Of a stretch of 64,000 nucleotides of DNA, positions 21,004 through 31,849 are shown in pieces. Made by a program: the position numbers and the translations under genes. Each line of letters starts with the position of its first letter. Position 1 is the stretch's first letter. Below the pieces are notes generated by a model. That model was not told the DNA's origin, did no database searches, and saw nothing but the letters and a program-made list of their open reading frames with translations. Origin of the DNA: Haliotis asinina (Eukaryota; Mollusca; Gastropoda; Lepetellida; Haliotidae); NCBI RefSeq assembly GCF_037392515.1, contig NC_090290.1, positions 37,082,753 through 37,146,752 on the forward strand. The letters are read 5' to 3'.

Positions 21004-21191
21004 TGAGTGAGTGAGTGAGTAAGTGAGGGAGTTTAATTTACGCCTCACTCGGCAATATTCCAGCTGAACGACGGCCATGTGTAAATAATCGAATCTGGAC
21101 CAGAAAAACTAGTGATGACACCATGAGCAGTGATTTACGCAAATGGGTGAGGATGCTATGTGTCAACCAGGTCAGAGAGCCTGATCATCTG
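21004..21191 (-). mobile_element. SINE-B, truncated
   Basis: GAGTGAGTGAGTGAGTAAGTGAGG to GGTCAGAGAGCCTGATCATCTG. Confidence 0.82.
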
Positions 21192-21194
21192 TGG

Positions 21195-21810
21195 AGGGTG
21201 AGAGCGAATATTAGTTTCATCGACTTACAGACAGAGACAGAGGTGGCGAATTAGAAAAAAATGAATATTTTTTTTAAAAGAGGGACAGAGGATCCATGAA
21301 AGTGAAAGTAAATGAGCAAATGAACGGGTGATTACAAACAAGCAGTACTCCAGAAGAGCCCTCCGAAACACACGCTTGTCGTAAAAGAACACGAAATATA
21401 TTGTTCTTAAAACAAGTTCCGTTCGCAAAACAGATGTTTTGAACTGACTGATCTCCTCACTTTTGTGCTTTCTGTTGCCGATTGCTGGTGGAGGCCTCAG
21501 AGTACTTGTCTTTCTGTACGCCCCCAATTTCTTCCCACAGGCACGGTGTGTTTGTCACTGTGTGTTTTTCAACTGTTGGGTGGAGGAATGGAGCAATTTG
21601 ACAGAACTACCAAAACCCATTCGTATTGATCAATTACTCCCTTGACTGTCGGATGTCAACCTGACTAAATATGGCCAAGCGAAATATACGGAAGCAGTTC
21701 ACACAATGTACTAACTATAAATTACTCGAGATTGGAAATGGTTTGGGGATGCATAAAGGGCCCTAATAATGTATTGACGTTTTGATTAATGAAGTCTTCA
21801 GGATATTCCA
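21195..21810. other. Unassigned spacer
   Basis: An acceptor-like tract CTTTCTGTACGCCCCCAATTTCTTCCCACAG ends at 21540, but no convincing exon follows. Confidence 0.4.
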
Positions 21811-21813
21811 AGG

Positions 21814-21972
21814 CAGTGGGGTAGCCTAGTGGTTAAACCATTCGCTCGTCACGCTGAAGACTCCGGTTCGATTCCCACATGGTTACAATGTCTGAAGCCC
21901 ATTTCTGGTGCCCCTCGCTGTGAGATTGTTGGAATTTTGTTAAAATCGGCGTAAAACTAAATTCACTCACTG
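21814..21972 (+). mobile_element. SINE-A, full length
   Basis: GGGGTAGCCTAGTGGTTAAACC, CCGGTTCGATTCCCACATGG, CGGCGTAAAACTAAATTCACTCAC. Confidence 0.9.
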
Positions 21973-22048
21973 AGGGCATTCCAGTTGCCCTGAGGGCAAT
22001 CCAGAAAGCAAGTGTGACTTCAGAAGCTGATGGCGAGTTTTGTTTGGT

Positions 22049-22230
22049 TTTATTGCTATGATCGACAACATTCCCGCTGTATGACAATGGTCTGTAGTTA
22101 AACAAGTTTGCACCATACAAGCCAGTGATTGACATCACGAGCACCGAGCCATACAAGCAATGTTGTCCGAGCCTGATCATCTGATACCACCAGTCACCTC
22201 CTGCGACAAGTATGGGTTGCTGAAGACGAT
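22049..22230 (-). mobile_element. SINE-B, diverged
   Basis: Recognisable by AACATTCCCGCTGTATGAC, CCAGTGATTGACATCACGAGC and AAGTATGGGTTGCTGAAGA. Confidence 0.65.
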
Positions 22231-22234
22231 GTCA

Positions 22235-23280
22235 CACACAGGTCTTTACATTAAATGGGATATTTTGAAGCGGCAATTCCTTGCTATCCCTAAATCTTTG
22301 ACCCAAAGAGTCATAGCCTTCCAAAAGGTGTATAAAACCCCCGACCTGGATTTCACAGCCTGCTCATCGTAAAAGAGTTAACGATATAGCTAAGATACGT
22401 TTACAAATCCAATCTCATTATGCCTTCCTGTGATAATCGCTCTTAATGATTTTTCAGCTAATTAGATTCAAATACAGATGTGCCCATAATGGGACACTTT
22501 ATGATAATTGCCAGAAAGTCATCTGTGAATGTGAAGAAATCATGTTGTCAATAAGAGCAAGATGACAACATCTTATGGATGACAACTTCTTTATTCTAAT
22601 ATAAACGTCGTTTTCGGGAAGGACCATGACAACCGTTTAAGAATCTATACCAAAAGGTCACAATTCTGAAGAATAAACAATTTGCAATCCATGCAAGCAT
22701 CCTGCATTCAGTGTTACTCGGCAACTTCCAAAATGCCTGTCAAGCAGATCAAGCCTCACTATGGCGCCATACTCCAAACAAAGTTCGTTATATAATAAAG
22801 CTTGACGCCATGTTTTGGTTTAGTAGTTAGTGCAGTCCACAGAAACTAAACACGTATTGTCGGATGCCTTAAGTTCTATACCTGACATTTCTAATGAACC
22901 CATGTAGAATTTAATTCGATTTGAGATATTCTTTTTATCGTTTTCTAATTCATGTCGAGGTGTATTTGACCATGAAAATAGGGCAGTTGGACCACCGAAA
23001 TAATAACTCACTCACTCTTGTAACTGGACATGAAACAGATACGCTTGTTTCTCACAGTCAGAAAATAGCACTAACATTTTCTTCCACCAATGATCAGAAT
23101 TGATTTTATTCAACAGAATCCAATATTTCCAAAACTAAACTGCTGTATTCTTGACCTGTTGTTAAAGTGTGTTTCTATGATACACAATCCATTTCGTTCC
23201 ATTCTCTATTTCTAGCTTTTCAATCTCTGAGTATTTTTTGCAGCATACTCGTTGTTTTAATCATCTCCTTCAGCGTGGGT
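22235..23280. other. Unassigned spacer
   Basis: No supported feature. Confidence 0.5.
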
Positions 23281-23283
23281 TGC

Positions 23284-23444
23284 ACAGTCTGCAGTACGAT
23301 GAGAGCAGTCTGCAGTACGATGAGTAGTCTGCAGTACGATGAGTACAGTCTGCAGTACGATGAGTGCAGTCTGCAATACGATGAGTGCAGTCTGCAGTAC
23401 GATGAGTGCAGTACGATGAGTGCAGTCTGCAGTGCGATGAGTGA
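23284..23444. repeat. ~21-bp minisatellite
   Basis: Unit CAGTCTGCAGTACGATGAGTG with some 18- and 12-bp units; about eight copies. It keeps a frame open (SLQYDEC repeats), which I read as a consequence of the period. Confidence 0.92.
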
Positions 23445-23694
23445 GCCATGCCATCTTGGTACTCACCGAGTTTGAATGATGTTCTAGTCTATGTTTAAAT
23501 TACATAACGCAAGTCCTCAAAACTCATATATCATTGTGCTTTGGGCGAGGATATTTAACTTAAGACACTGATAAATTAAACATGAATGTTATTTAAAAAT
23601 CGAATCGTCGCAATGGCTGTTGGAAGTCTATAAGAAAATATAATTAGGACTTTCTACAAGGCCTAAGTCGTAATATTATGTATTGCAAGATTAG

Positions 23695-24200
23695 GATATA
23701 AGATATTTATATAGCGCACATATCCACGCACTAGTGCATGCTCAAGGCGCTGGTATTTTTCCCTCAGATCACCGGATGTCAATCTCAACGGTACATCGTA
23801 ATTCCGTCTCAACTCCCTGGGGAGTATACAACTCTTGCTGCCACTAGGCGCACCGAGTTTATTGTTGCTCTCTCATCCTATCGTGGTACCCAATTGACAG
23901 TTGGGTGGACTGGGACACATAGTCACAGCACCTTGTCCAAGTTTACTGCACGTTGCTGTACCCGCAACTACGTGTATGCACGTGTTCATGTGGCCACCAT
24001 CTGGTCATATACCAACGGATTTGTGGGTTCTTTTAAGTGCACAGGGTTGTGTACTGTACACTAGGGGTTGTGACAACACTGAAAGAGTTTGCACACAAAG
24101 TTGACTCCAAGGTTTTTACACCCGGTCACAGGTGGGCTCGATCCCGAAACCGAAACCTCGCTGGATCACTAGCCTGGCGCCTAAGCCAGCTCGCCCCATA
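23695..24200 (-). mobile_element. SINE-C, full length (~500 bp)
   Basis: On the minus strand, a tRNA-like head (GGGGCGAGCTGGCTTAGGCG with A box TGGCTTAGGCG; B-box-like GGGATCGAGCCC), a ~300-bp body (GTGTACAGTACACAACCC, ATAGTCACAG..) and a tail with GTTGAGATTGACATCCG and GCGCTATATAA. A 17-bp duplication with one mismatch flanks it (ATGTATTGCAAGATTAG at 23678-23694; ATGTATTGCCAGATTAG at 24201-24217). The GCGCTATATAA tail is common to many LINE and SINE families. Confidence 0.85.
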
Positions 24201-24297
24201 ATGTATTGCCAGATTAGAGCTGCTATGAGGTATTTCGGTTAATACATTGTTTGTTAGAACAATGCCAATAGTAAAGACAAAGGCCCAACTATTTATA

Positions 24298-24785
24298 GAG
24301 GGAGATGTAATCTTAAGTCGAACAGATCCGTATGCTAACTTTCTATGAGAGTAGGTGTTCAGTCGAACAGATCCGGAATTTTCTATGAGAGAAGATGTAA
24401 CTTTCAGTCGAACAGATCGGTCCCTTTCTATAGGAGATGTAACCTTCAATCGAAGAGCCGTAGCTATCCAAAGGAGGAGATGTAACCTTGAGTCGAACAG
24501 GGCCGCAACCATCCACAGGGGAAGATGTAAACTTCAGTCGAACAAAACTATCGATAGGAGGAGATGAATCCCTGTAGCCGAACAAAGCCGTAACTAGCTA
24601 TAGGAGATGTAAGTTGCAGTCGAAAAAACCGTAACTATCTATAAGAGGACATGCAACCCTCGGTCTAACAGAGCTGTAACTATCTATAAGAGGACATGCA
24701 ACCCTCGGTCTAACAGAGCTGTAACTATCTATAAGAGGACAATCATGCAACCTACAGTCGAACAAAGCAGTAACTATCTACCTCA
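24298..24785. repeat. ~49-bp irregular minisatellite
   Basis: Unit roughly GGAGATGTAACCTTCAGTCG + AACAGATCCGTAACTATCTATA. About ten units, the last three (AAGAGGACATGCAACC type) nearly identical. Confidence 0.88.
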
Positions 24786-24799
24786 GTCCAAAAGGGTCG

Positions 24800-25385
24800 A
24801 AAGTGAGATGTAGGAACCAAAGAGTGTGACATTGTGTGCAGATATACATTTGTTTTAAATATTTGTACATATGTCCTGGACACTTTAGGGTCATGAAAAA
24901 TACGTAAATGCATGAAAACGGCAAGCCCGTTGGACTCCTGTCAGAACACACAGCGTACTAACGAGGTCATCGGAGACACAATCAGTCTCTCAACAGGCCC
25001 GGCTCTATTACCGGATTTCAGATTTCATGTAAAAAGCATCAAATCCACATTGGTGAAACAATACTCGCCGCGAAAGTAATGCATATCTCGTGTCGCCTGA
25101 TTTCAATATTTGCTGGTCTATTAAGATAGATTAAATCTCACGACATTTGAGACGAAGTTCGGACAATGTGGCAGTCATTTTGGGTTCATTTGAATAAAAT
25201 ATCGAAACACAAATACATTGACAGATGAGTCATCTGTTCAGGATCAGTAACAATGCTTATTAAAAAACATTCTGTGTCACATGATTGCTCACGTTATGCA
25301 GGATTTGCAGCTTAACCCTCGTTTATAGTTCGATCACAGCTATAACAGTTTTGTTTACCTGATCACAATTCTCGTTGATGTGTAT
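24800..25385. other. Unassigned spacer
   Basis: No supported feature. Confidence 0.5.
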
Positions 25386-25390
25386 CTGAG

Positions 25391-25525
25391 TTTTGTGTTA
25401 CGTCGAGTATTCCAGCAGTAACAATGATGGGCACAAGAAATGTCCCTCACACGTTGTACTCGTGTGAGGAGGAATTGACCCCGGGTCTTCGACGTGACAA
25501 GCGAACGCTTCAACCACTAAGACTT
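25391..25525 (-). mobile_element. SINE-A, diverged
   Basis: GTTACGTCGAGTATTCCAGCAG to CAAGCGAACGCTTCAACCAC. Confidence 0.7.
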
Positions 25526-25534
25526 TCATCGTTC

Positions 25535-25601
<67 letters not shown>

Positions 25602-25604
25602 TTT
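25535..25604. repeat. (TTTA)n microsatellite
   Basis: About 17 units. Confidence 0.97.
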
Positions 25605-25609
25605 GCACA

Positions 25610-26185
25610 TTTCCCGTGCCGTACATGATTTGAACAATCAACGCCAGTACAATGGCTTTATATTTCTATCTGTCAAGTGCTCATTTACAAAAATACGGGA
25701 ACATGTCATACAAGTCAAAATAAAGGCATCTGATAAATATCTTAATCCATAATCATAATTAAAAGAATTGCAACATAAACAGGGTTCTGCCACTAATGTA
25801 CAGTCTAGTTTCAAACTGTATTATTGTCCTAGGTATTCTGCTGTACACACCCGATGAAATAACATTGTATCTTTAAGTTTACTTACATTCTCTTCAGTGT
25901 TCCTCCGACAGAGGTATTTATACAATTTTGTCAATCTATATCCAAATCCAGTTTTGATGTGCATGCATGTACCTCAAGCAATATTATACATTTCACTATT
26001 ATTACGCTTTGGGTGGGAAGTCTCAAATAATAGAGGCAAAATGTTATAGCTTGTCTCATCAAAATATATAATATTCATTGACAGAAGCTGACAATATGCC
26101 ACGTCGGCGAATGACATGTCAGAACCTAGACACCTTTCAGGTGTAGACTGACCCAGCTGAACTGACATGACCGGATCATTGTCCT
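25610..26185. other. Unassigned spacer
   Basis: No supported feature. Confidence 0.5.
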
Positions 26186-26189
26186 GTAA

Positions 26190-27150
26190 CCAACTCTCAG
26201 AAGACTTGAGGTGTAACTATCAGTAGACAGAAGCTCTAACCGTCAACTGACGGGAACCATGACTATTAGAAAGCAGGATCCGTACACATCAGAAGACATG
26301 AGCTGTAACTGTTGGTAGAAAGAGCTGTAACCATCAATGAAAGGGAACCTCATCCATTAGCAGACAGGAGCTATAACTAATATTAGACGACAGGAGCTGT
26401 AACTATCTGAATATGTGCGCTGCAACTGTCAGTAGAAAGATGTAACCATCAATGGAAAGGAACCGTGACTTTTAGGAGACAGGAGCTGTAACTATCAGTA
26501 GAGTGAGTGAGTTTAGTTTCAGCAATATTCCAGCCATATGGCGATACTATCAGTAGAAAGGAGATGCAACTATCAATGGAAACGAACCGTGACCATTAAA
26601 AGACAGGAGCTATACCTATTAGAAGGCAGGAGCTATAACTATCAGAAGACGGTAGCTATAACTATCAGAAGACAGTAGCTGTAACTATCAGAAGACAGTA
26701 GCTATAACTATCAGAAGACGGTAGCTATAACTATCAGAAGACGGTAGCTGTAACTATCAGAAGACAGTAGCTGTAACTATCAGAAGACGGTAGCTATAAC
26801 TATCAGAAGACGGTAGCTGTAACTATCAGAAGACAGTAGCTTTAACTATCAGAAGACGGTAGCTGTAACTATCAGAAGACAGTTGCTGTAACTATCAGAA
26901 GACAGTAGCTGTAACTATCAGAAGACAGTAGCTGTAACTACCAAGTAGACAAGTAGCTGTGATTATCACAAAACAAGTAATTGTGATCATCACAAGACAA
27001 GTAGCTGTAACTATCAGTATAAAGACGCTGTAACTATCGGTGTAAAGAAGCTGTAACTATCAGTATAAAGAAGCTGTAACTATCAGTATAAAGAAGCTGT
27101 AACTATCTGTATAAAGAAGCTGCAACTATCAGTATAAAGAAGCAGTAGAG
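26190..27150. repeat. 23-bp minisatellite, ~40 units
   Basis: Unit GTAACTATCAGAAGACAGTAGCT. The core at 26630-26940 is nearly uniform. The left flank is degenerate, with longer units. The right flank (27000-27145) has switched to the variant AACTATCAGTATAAAGAAGCTGT of the same length. Confidence 0.93.
26501..26543 (-). mobile_element. SINE-B tail, 43-bp insertion inside the minisatellite
   Basis: GAGTGAGTGAGTTTAGTTTCAGCAATATTCCAGCCATATGGCG with an 11-base internal deletion. ACTATCAGTA is present on both sides, but because it is part of the minisatellite unit it cannot be proven as a duplication. Confidence 0.8.
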
Positions 27151-27213
27151 TAAGGGAACCATGACCATTAGAAGCCAGGAGTTTTTACCGTTGGGGGAAA
27201 GACGCAGTGGCCA

Positions 27214-27453
27214 TCAGTCGAAAGGATCCTTTACCATTATCAGAAGTTCCGTCATCATCGCGGCTGATACTGTCGGGCGAAAGAGGAAGTAAGGCAGAGA
27301 GCCAGAACACGTCCCCATAACTGTTAACAGATGTCCCTCGTAGAAACCAGCATTTGTGCCAGTAACTGTCTGCACAAAGTGATCGTGTGAAATATGTTCA
27401 TCCAAATAGAAACCCTGACACTTGAAATTGAATGCCACGTACAGAATGTGCAT
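27214..27453 (-). CDS. Protein-like ORF, possible exon of unknown gene
   Basis: A 79-codon frame reads MHILYVAFNFKCQGFYLDEH, continues with GTNAGFYEGHLLTVMGTCSG, and ends at a stop at 27214. A plausible acceptor (CATTTATTTTCATAG) lies two bases before the ATG. Composition is balanced, with two Cys and many aromatic residues, and it looks less random than neighbouring frames. It sits between a 23-bp minisatellite and the SLC17 exon, on the opposite strand to the latter. The family is not recognised. It may be chance. Confidence 0.28.
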   Translation of the reverse strand: MHILYVAFNFKCQGFYLDEHISHDHFVQTVTGTNAGFYEGHLLTVMGTCSGSLPYFLFRPTVSAAMMTELLIMVKDPFD

Positions 27454-27874
27454 TTCTATGAAAATAAATGCGTATCATACTGCTTGCATCTAGAAACCAA
27501 CTTTTCATTTCGATTTTCCATCGATTGTCCATAATCATGTTTAAATGAACAACAGACATCAGTTTGTCAGTATTTTCCTGATCTAATGTGCTTAAATAAC
27601 GTAAGCCCCTGCCTTTTGTTTAGTGCGTACCAACCCTGGTTAGGAAAGGTCTTTAGAACCTGAGCCGGTTGAAGACGGCTGGTCGTCGCGCGGGTGAGGA
27701 TGATCTGATGCCAGTGTACGCTGTCACTGTCGCACAAATAATATTTTCACATAATTTTCGTTTGTATTCACTTGAGAAATGTTCTGATGAATATTGTGCA
27801 TTATACTGTTATATTTCCCATCTTTTACTGAGTTTTTCATATTCACCCTTTCAATCATTTTTGTTGTTGTTTGG

Positions 27875-27875
<1 letters not shown>

Positions 27876-27926
<51 letters not shown>
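27876..27926. repeat. (GT)n microsatellite
   Basis: About 25 units directly upstream of a SINE-A copy. Confidence 0.97.
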
Positions 27927-27927
<1 letters not shown>

Positions 27928-27930
27928 GTA

Positions 27931-28093
27931 CGCTGAAGTAGCTTAGTGGTTAACACGTTCGCTCTTCACGCTGATAACCCGGGTTCGATTCCCCACATGG
28001 GTACAATGTGTGAAGCGTATTTCTAGCGTCCATCGTCGTGATGTTGCTTGAATATCGCTAAAAGCTGCGTAAAATCATACTCACTCACTCACT
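27931..28093 (+). mobile_element. SINE-A, full length, 13 bp from the SLC17 splice acceptor
   Basis: A box TAGCTTAGTGG, B box GGTTCGATTCC, tail ATACTCACTCACTCAC. The tail ends within the branch-point/pyrimidine region of the acceptor at 28106. Confidence 0.93.
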
Positions 28094-28106
28094 TCTTACA
28101 TTTCAG

Positions 28107-28421
28107 CATACACGACAAGAATGGCAGATCGTGTTCTTCCTTGTGGCTGGACTTAACATTGTCGGGGGGTTGGTGTTCGTGGTGTTTGCAAAAGGGGAGG
28201 AACAAGAATGGGCCAAGGTGACCGCCCAGAAGGATCCCAGTGCCGAGCTGAGCGCGAAAACACCCAACGATAGTCAATTCAAGGAATCATCCAAATATGT
28301 CCCTGTAAAATATATGAAACTTCAAGTTAGTGCTGGCACATCGGCTGGAATGTTTCCTTCGTTTATCTGTAATACTAGATCACTCACAATTATGGCAAAT
28401 ATGTCTTTATTTCCTACATGA
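28107..28421 (+). CDS. SLC17-family anion transporter (sialin/VGLUT-like), last coding exon
   Basis: The acceptor CTTCTTACATTTCAG ends at 28106. The open frame reads HTRQEWQIVFFLVAGLNIVG and then a segment ending VVFAKGEEQEWAK before a polar tail. R-x-EWQ-x-VF followed by a hydrophobic helix and FAxGExQxWA is the signature of transmembrane segment 12 and the start of the cytosolic C-terminus in SLC17 transporters. These are H+ or voltage-coupled exporters of sialic acid, glutamate or phosphate in lysosomal and vesicle membranes. The tail (~65 residues, rich in Lys/Ser/Glu) is variable in the family. A weak donor (CAAGTTAGT) at about 28330 could end the exon earlier. Earlier helices were not found upstream. 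A SINE-A copy ends 13 bases before the acceptor. Confidence 0.82.
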   Translation, partial: HTRQEWQIVFFLVAGLNIVGGLVFVVFAKGEEQEWAKVTAQKDPSAELSAKTPNDSQFKESSKYVPVKYMKLQVSAGTSAGMFPSFICNTRSLTIMANMSLFPT

Positions 28422-28429
28422 TCCACAAT

Positions 28430-29030
28430 CAGGTAACGGGAATGTTCCATTGATAACACAACAGTCTCGTTTCCTACTGACTGGGCTCAGTCCTATTCCG
28501 AAATTACAATGACCAAACTCACTGATATACACTGGATATATAAATATTAATCAGTATTATTAAATGATATATCTAATCATTTGCAAATCGCAACGCTGCG
28601 GTCCTCCTAATCCCTGCCAACACCTCGTGCAGCATTCTCTGCCATACAATGTGCTCTGACAGACAGAAATCATCGAAATCTCAAAACTAGGCTCGGTCTT
28701 CAGAAACGTTTTACGGTCTGATACTGTACTGACATTATATCAGTCAATAAGCGCAAATAACACATAACAGGTGTAGCCAGTCAGCTGACATTTTCAAACA
28801 GTCTGTGACGTCTTTGTTGACGACGTGGTGCCTGAACCTTGACAAAATATCTAAACTAATTTTTAAACATTATAATTCATCTCTTAATACCATTTTCTTA
28901 TGATATACGGGAACTGGGATTTGGTGTAATCATAGTTGTTTGTAGCGTCTCCTTTCATTTTCACACAAGAAAATTCGGATGGTCCGAAAAGTAGGTCATT
29001 GTTAATTAGACCCATGTCTCGGTTTGAAAC
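28430..29030. other. Likely 3' flank/UTR of the SLC17 exon and spacer
   Basis: The only candidate polyadenylation signal is a non-canonical ATTAAA near 28558. Nothing else seen. Confidence 0.35.
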
Positions 29031-29036
29031 AATAGA

Positions 29037-29080
29037 GTGAGATTGGTTTTACGCCACACTCACCAACGATCCACCTATTG
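29037..29080 (-). mobile_element. SINE-B tail fragment
   Basis: GATTGGTTTTACGCCACACTCACCAACGATCC. Confidence 0.45.
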
Positions 29081-29084
29081 GATG

Positions 29085-29510
29085 ACAAAAACTAGTCAGT
29101 ATATAATATCTACAAAGAATGTGTATGTACGTCAAGTGTACCAGGCTCTCCATTTCCCATCAGTCAAATCACTATTCGCCAAGGATACAATAATGAAACA
29201 TTACAGCTGCAGCTTGACCTGGACTACTCTACATATGCATGACCCCGAAGGTCAAATATAACAAACGGCAGGTCAAGGTAACTTCATTAAATAGGGGAGC
29301 AGAGAATGTTATTAAGGTTGCGTTCGTGTGGAAAATAGATACATGGATCAGAGCTTGTACAAGAACACAATGCCACGAGAGGGTTTATGTACGTGTTGGA
29401 AATCTGTCACCGCAAAAAACACACGGGTGCTTGATCAGTTTCTTTGTATGTGTATGAATATATACACATGAATTATAAATATTTATCTTAAGTCACACAT
29501 AAATGATGAC
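29085..29510. other. Unassigned spacer
   Basis: No supported feature. Confidence 0.45.
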
Positions 29511-29514
29511 TAGT

Positions 29515-30135
29515 TATCTTACCTCACACATAACTGTCGTTTTCTCATTGGTTAAGCGCTCTTCTGTTATTTTCAATGCACCCCGTTTACAGGGTGGCAC
29601 ATTGCAATATACCCCGTAGGAATTCATTCGGTACTTCGTGGTAGTTACCTTTTTTCACCTCGAATAGCATTAAACGACGCACGATGCACGGAAATTGCTA
29701 ATGTTTTGCGAATGGAAATCAAGGGGAGATAACTCTAAGTCTGTTTTTCTTGTGTCGTCCGCAAAACCTAGCGATGGCTACGAAAACATTTGAATCTCTT
29801 TCCAATAAATAAACTTTAGCAAAACCTTCAAATGTAGTCCCTGTAAATATTAAGAAGGGGAATTAGATCGCGGCGACTTTACTAAGACAATACCTACGAG
29901 AAAAAATACCCCAGCAAGATGCCCTTCTTCGAATCGTTTGATTCACGCAGGTTTGCTGAAGTGTCCGATCCGATACCAATGCTTCAAACAGTTTAAAATT
30001 AATATTGAGGTGTTCGGTAAGACAAATACGTTGTTCACTGGTCCCTCGGGAATATGGGTTGAGGTACCCTTCGGGCTCAGGGAACGTCGAGGTTACCTCA
30101 ACCCTTACTCCTCTCGTATCCAGTGAACAACTTAT
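29515..30135 (+). repeat. Dispersed repeat DR-1, copy 2
   Basis: Same landmarks as copy 1, but about 150 bp longer in the middle (29710-29940). Its foldback end is at 30030-30131: GTTGTTCACTGG opens and CCAGTGAACAAC closes the hairpin, with GGTTGAGGTACCC and GGTTACCTCAACC as inner arms. Confidence 0.65.
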
Positions 30136-30139
30136 AATG

Positions 30140-30600
30140 TATCACTCCAACAACTTTCTCACCCCCTCACTTGAAAATGTCACTTGGTTCGCAGTGACTG
30201 AGATCAGTAAGAACCATGATATGATTGTTTAACGAGCTATACCAGTAGGAGCTGTTTTGGTGAACGCGCTGATTACACGTCTGTACATATATAAATATTA
30301 GTTACGTTTTTCCATTTCTTTTTGGCATTATATATATTAGAATCACTTGACTGCCCCTAACCCTCACCCCACCTCCCCACAAAAAAGAAAAACAATTCAA
30401 AGATCATGGTATTGATTTTTCATCAGCGGTCAGTGAAGTTAACCAGAGACAGACCAGCCCGAAGTTTCCTGTCAGAGACAGTATAAGTGTGTGGAGTGAG
30501 CACTGAGCCTAAGACTGGTTATATGAACTGGTTTCCAATGCGCTGTATTATATAGGCAGGGCGAAAATATGATTTAAAATATCATGTGTAGATTGGAACG
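30140..30600. other. Unassigned spacer
   Basis: No supported feature. Confidence 0.45.
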
Positions 30601-30620
30601 ATCCGGTCATAATCGGTTTC

Positions 30621-30696
30621 TCCACTCGATCCCGTTAGTCGCATTTCAGGACAAGCACGGTTCACTGAAGATCAATCCTTAACCGGATCTACACGT
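30621..30696 (-). mobile_element. SINE-B 5' fragment
   Basis: CTCGATCCCGTTAGTCGCATTTCAGGACAAGCACGGTTCACTGAAGATCAATCC. Confidence 0.7.
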
Positions 30697-30729
30697 ATAA
30701 GCATGTATTTCCTGCAAGTCTTTGAATAG

Positions 30730-30790
30730 GCGGGTCCAGGGGGTAGGGGTGGAGGGGTGAGGTAAGGTGAGGGTGGGGTGTGTAGGGTTT
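30730..30790 (+). other. G-rich tract, potential G-quadruplex
   Basis: CAGGGGGTAGGGGTGGAGGGG followed by GAGGGTGGGGTG: at least four runs of three or more G with short loops on the plus strand. Confidence 0.6.
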
Positions 30791-31470
30791 TTCCTGAAAT
30801 TTTGTTAAATGACCATTGAAGCGCGGGTGAAAATGTATGCATCCCCATTTCCCCACCCGCCCCCTGTTCACAATAGTGTGCACCCCATTTTCTCAAAAGG
30901 CTGTATCCACCCCTGCCTTACGCTCCAGGCTATTACTGGAAACTCCCAGAATTATTCAGGTCCACATGTATTGTATTACTGCAGACGGGTGCCCAATATC
31001 CATTAAAATGCAGCTCTATAATTGTTGTATTCAGCATGACCAATTAGCCTAAAAATTAACGCTCTGTAATAGTATTTAATCAGCCATCCCTCAGAGCAAC
31101 TGTTAACAATGACTTGCTTATAATTAGAGTTTGAACGAGAGGCCTTAATAGCCATTGTTTTATTTCAATAAGTTTATAGATACCATTCTCATTTGAATCT
31201 CATTTATCAAAAACCATGGAAGATGACGAGAAATGACCAGTGGCTATTTGAACGACCATCATACCTCCCATCTTCAGTTTCAAATCACAAAACTTTCAAC
31301 AAAGACTGTCAAACGTTTCTATTAGTGTTTCAAACATACCTAAATGACTGCCATAAAAGTTAAACATTAAAAATTAAAAGCCGTATATTCTCGTAATGGG
31401 CATTCTAAGATGGGCAAATATTGACAAACCCAAATTAAGCACAATGTAAGATCGAAACGTGGGATGGGGA

Positions 31471-31569
31471 TGGGGTGGCTAGCCTAGCGGTTATAGCGTT
31501 CGCTCGTCAAGCCGAAGACCTGGTTCCGATTCCCCATGTGGGTACAATGCGTGAAGCCTTTGTCTCAAT
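31471..31569 (+). mobile_element. SINE-A 5' half
   Basis: GGGGTGGCTAGCCTAGCGGTTATAG, GCTCGTCAAGCCGAAGACC, GGGTACAATGCGTGAAGCC. The tail is absent. Confidence 0.82.
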
Positions 31570-31621
31570 ATGACAATAGATCGTATTATCAGTCACCAGT
31601 GAAAATAACAGCAAAACATGT

Positions 31622-31692
31622 AACGCGGCTGACTTTGTGTGTTGGCGATTAGGTGCCTGACTCTGAGAGTGCGGGTTCGAATGCAACCAAAA
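31622..31692 (+). mobile_element. tRNA-like sequence, probable SINE head
   Basis: TGGCGATTAGGTGCCTGACT and GCGGGTTCGAATGC are A- and B-box-like. There is no tRNA acceptor stem pairing, so it is not a functional tRNA gene. Confidence 0.4.
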
Positions 31693-31792
31693 AGTACTAG
31701 AATTTGTACTTTACTAAAAAAGTATATTCCAGAATATGACATATGTTGCATTAGTTTAGATTGAATTGGTTGGTGTTTAAAAACATTGAATA

Positions 31793-31845
31793 TTCAGCAA
31801 CAGCTTTTTGACGACGCTCTGTAAATATTCGAGTCTGGACCAGAC
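31793..31845 (-). mobile_element. SINE-B internal fragment
   Basis: TTCAGCAACAGC..CTCTGTAAATATTCGAGTCTGGACCAGA. Confidence 0.6.
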
Positions 31846-31849
31846 ACGA

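Noticed and set aside
24343..24585. ORFs on both strands over 24.3-24.6 kb
   Set aside because: They follow the period of the ~49-bp minisatellite.
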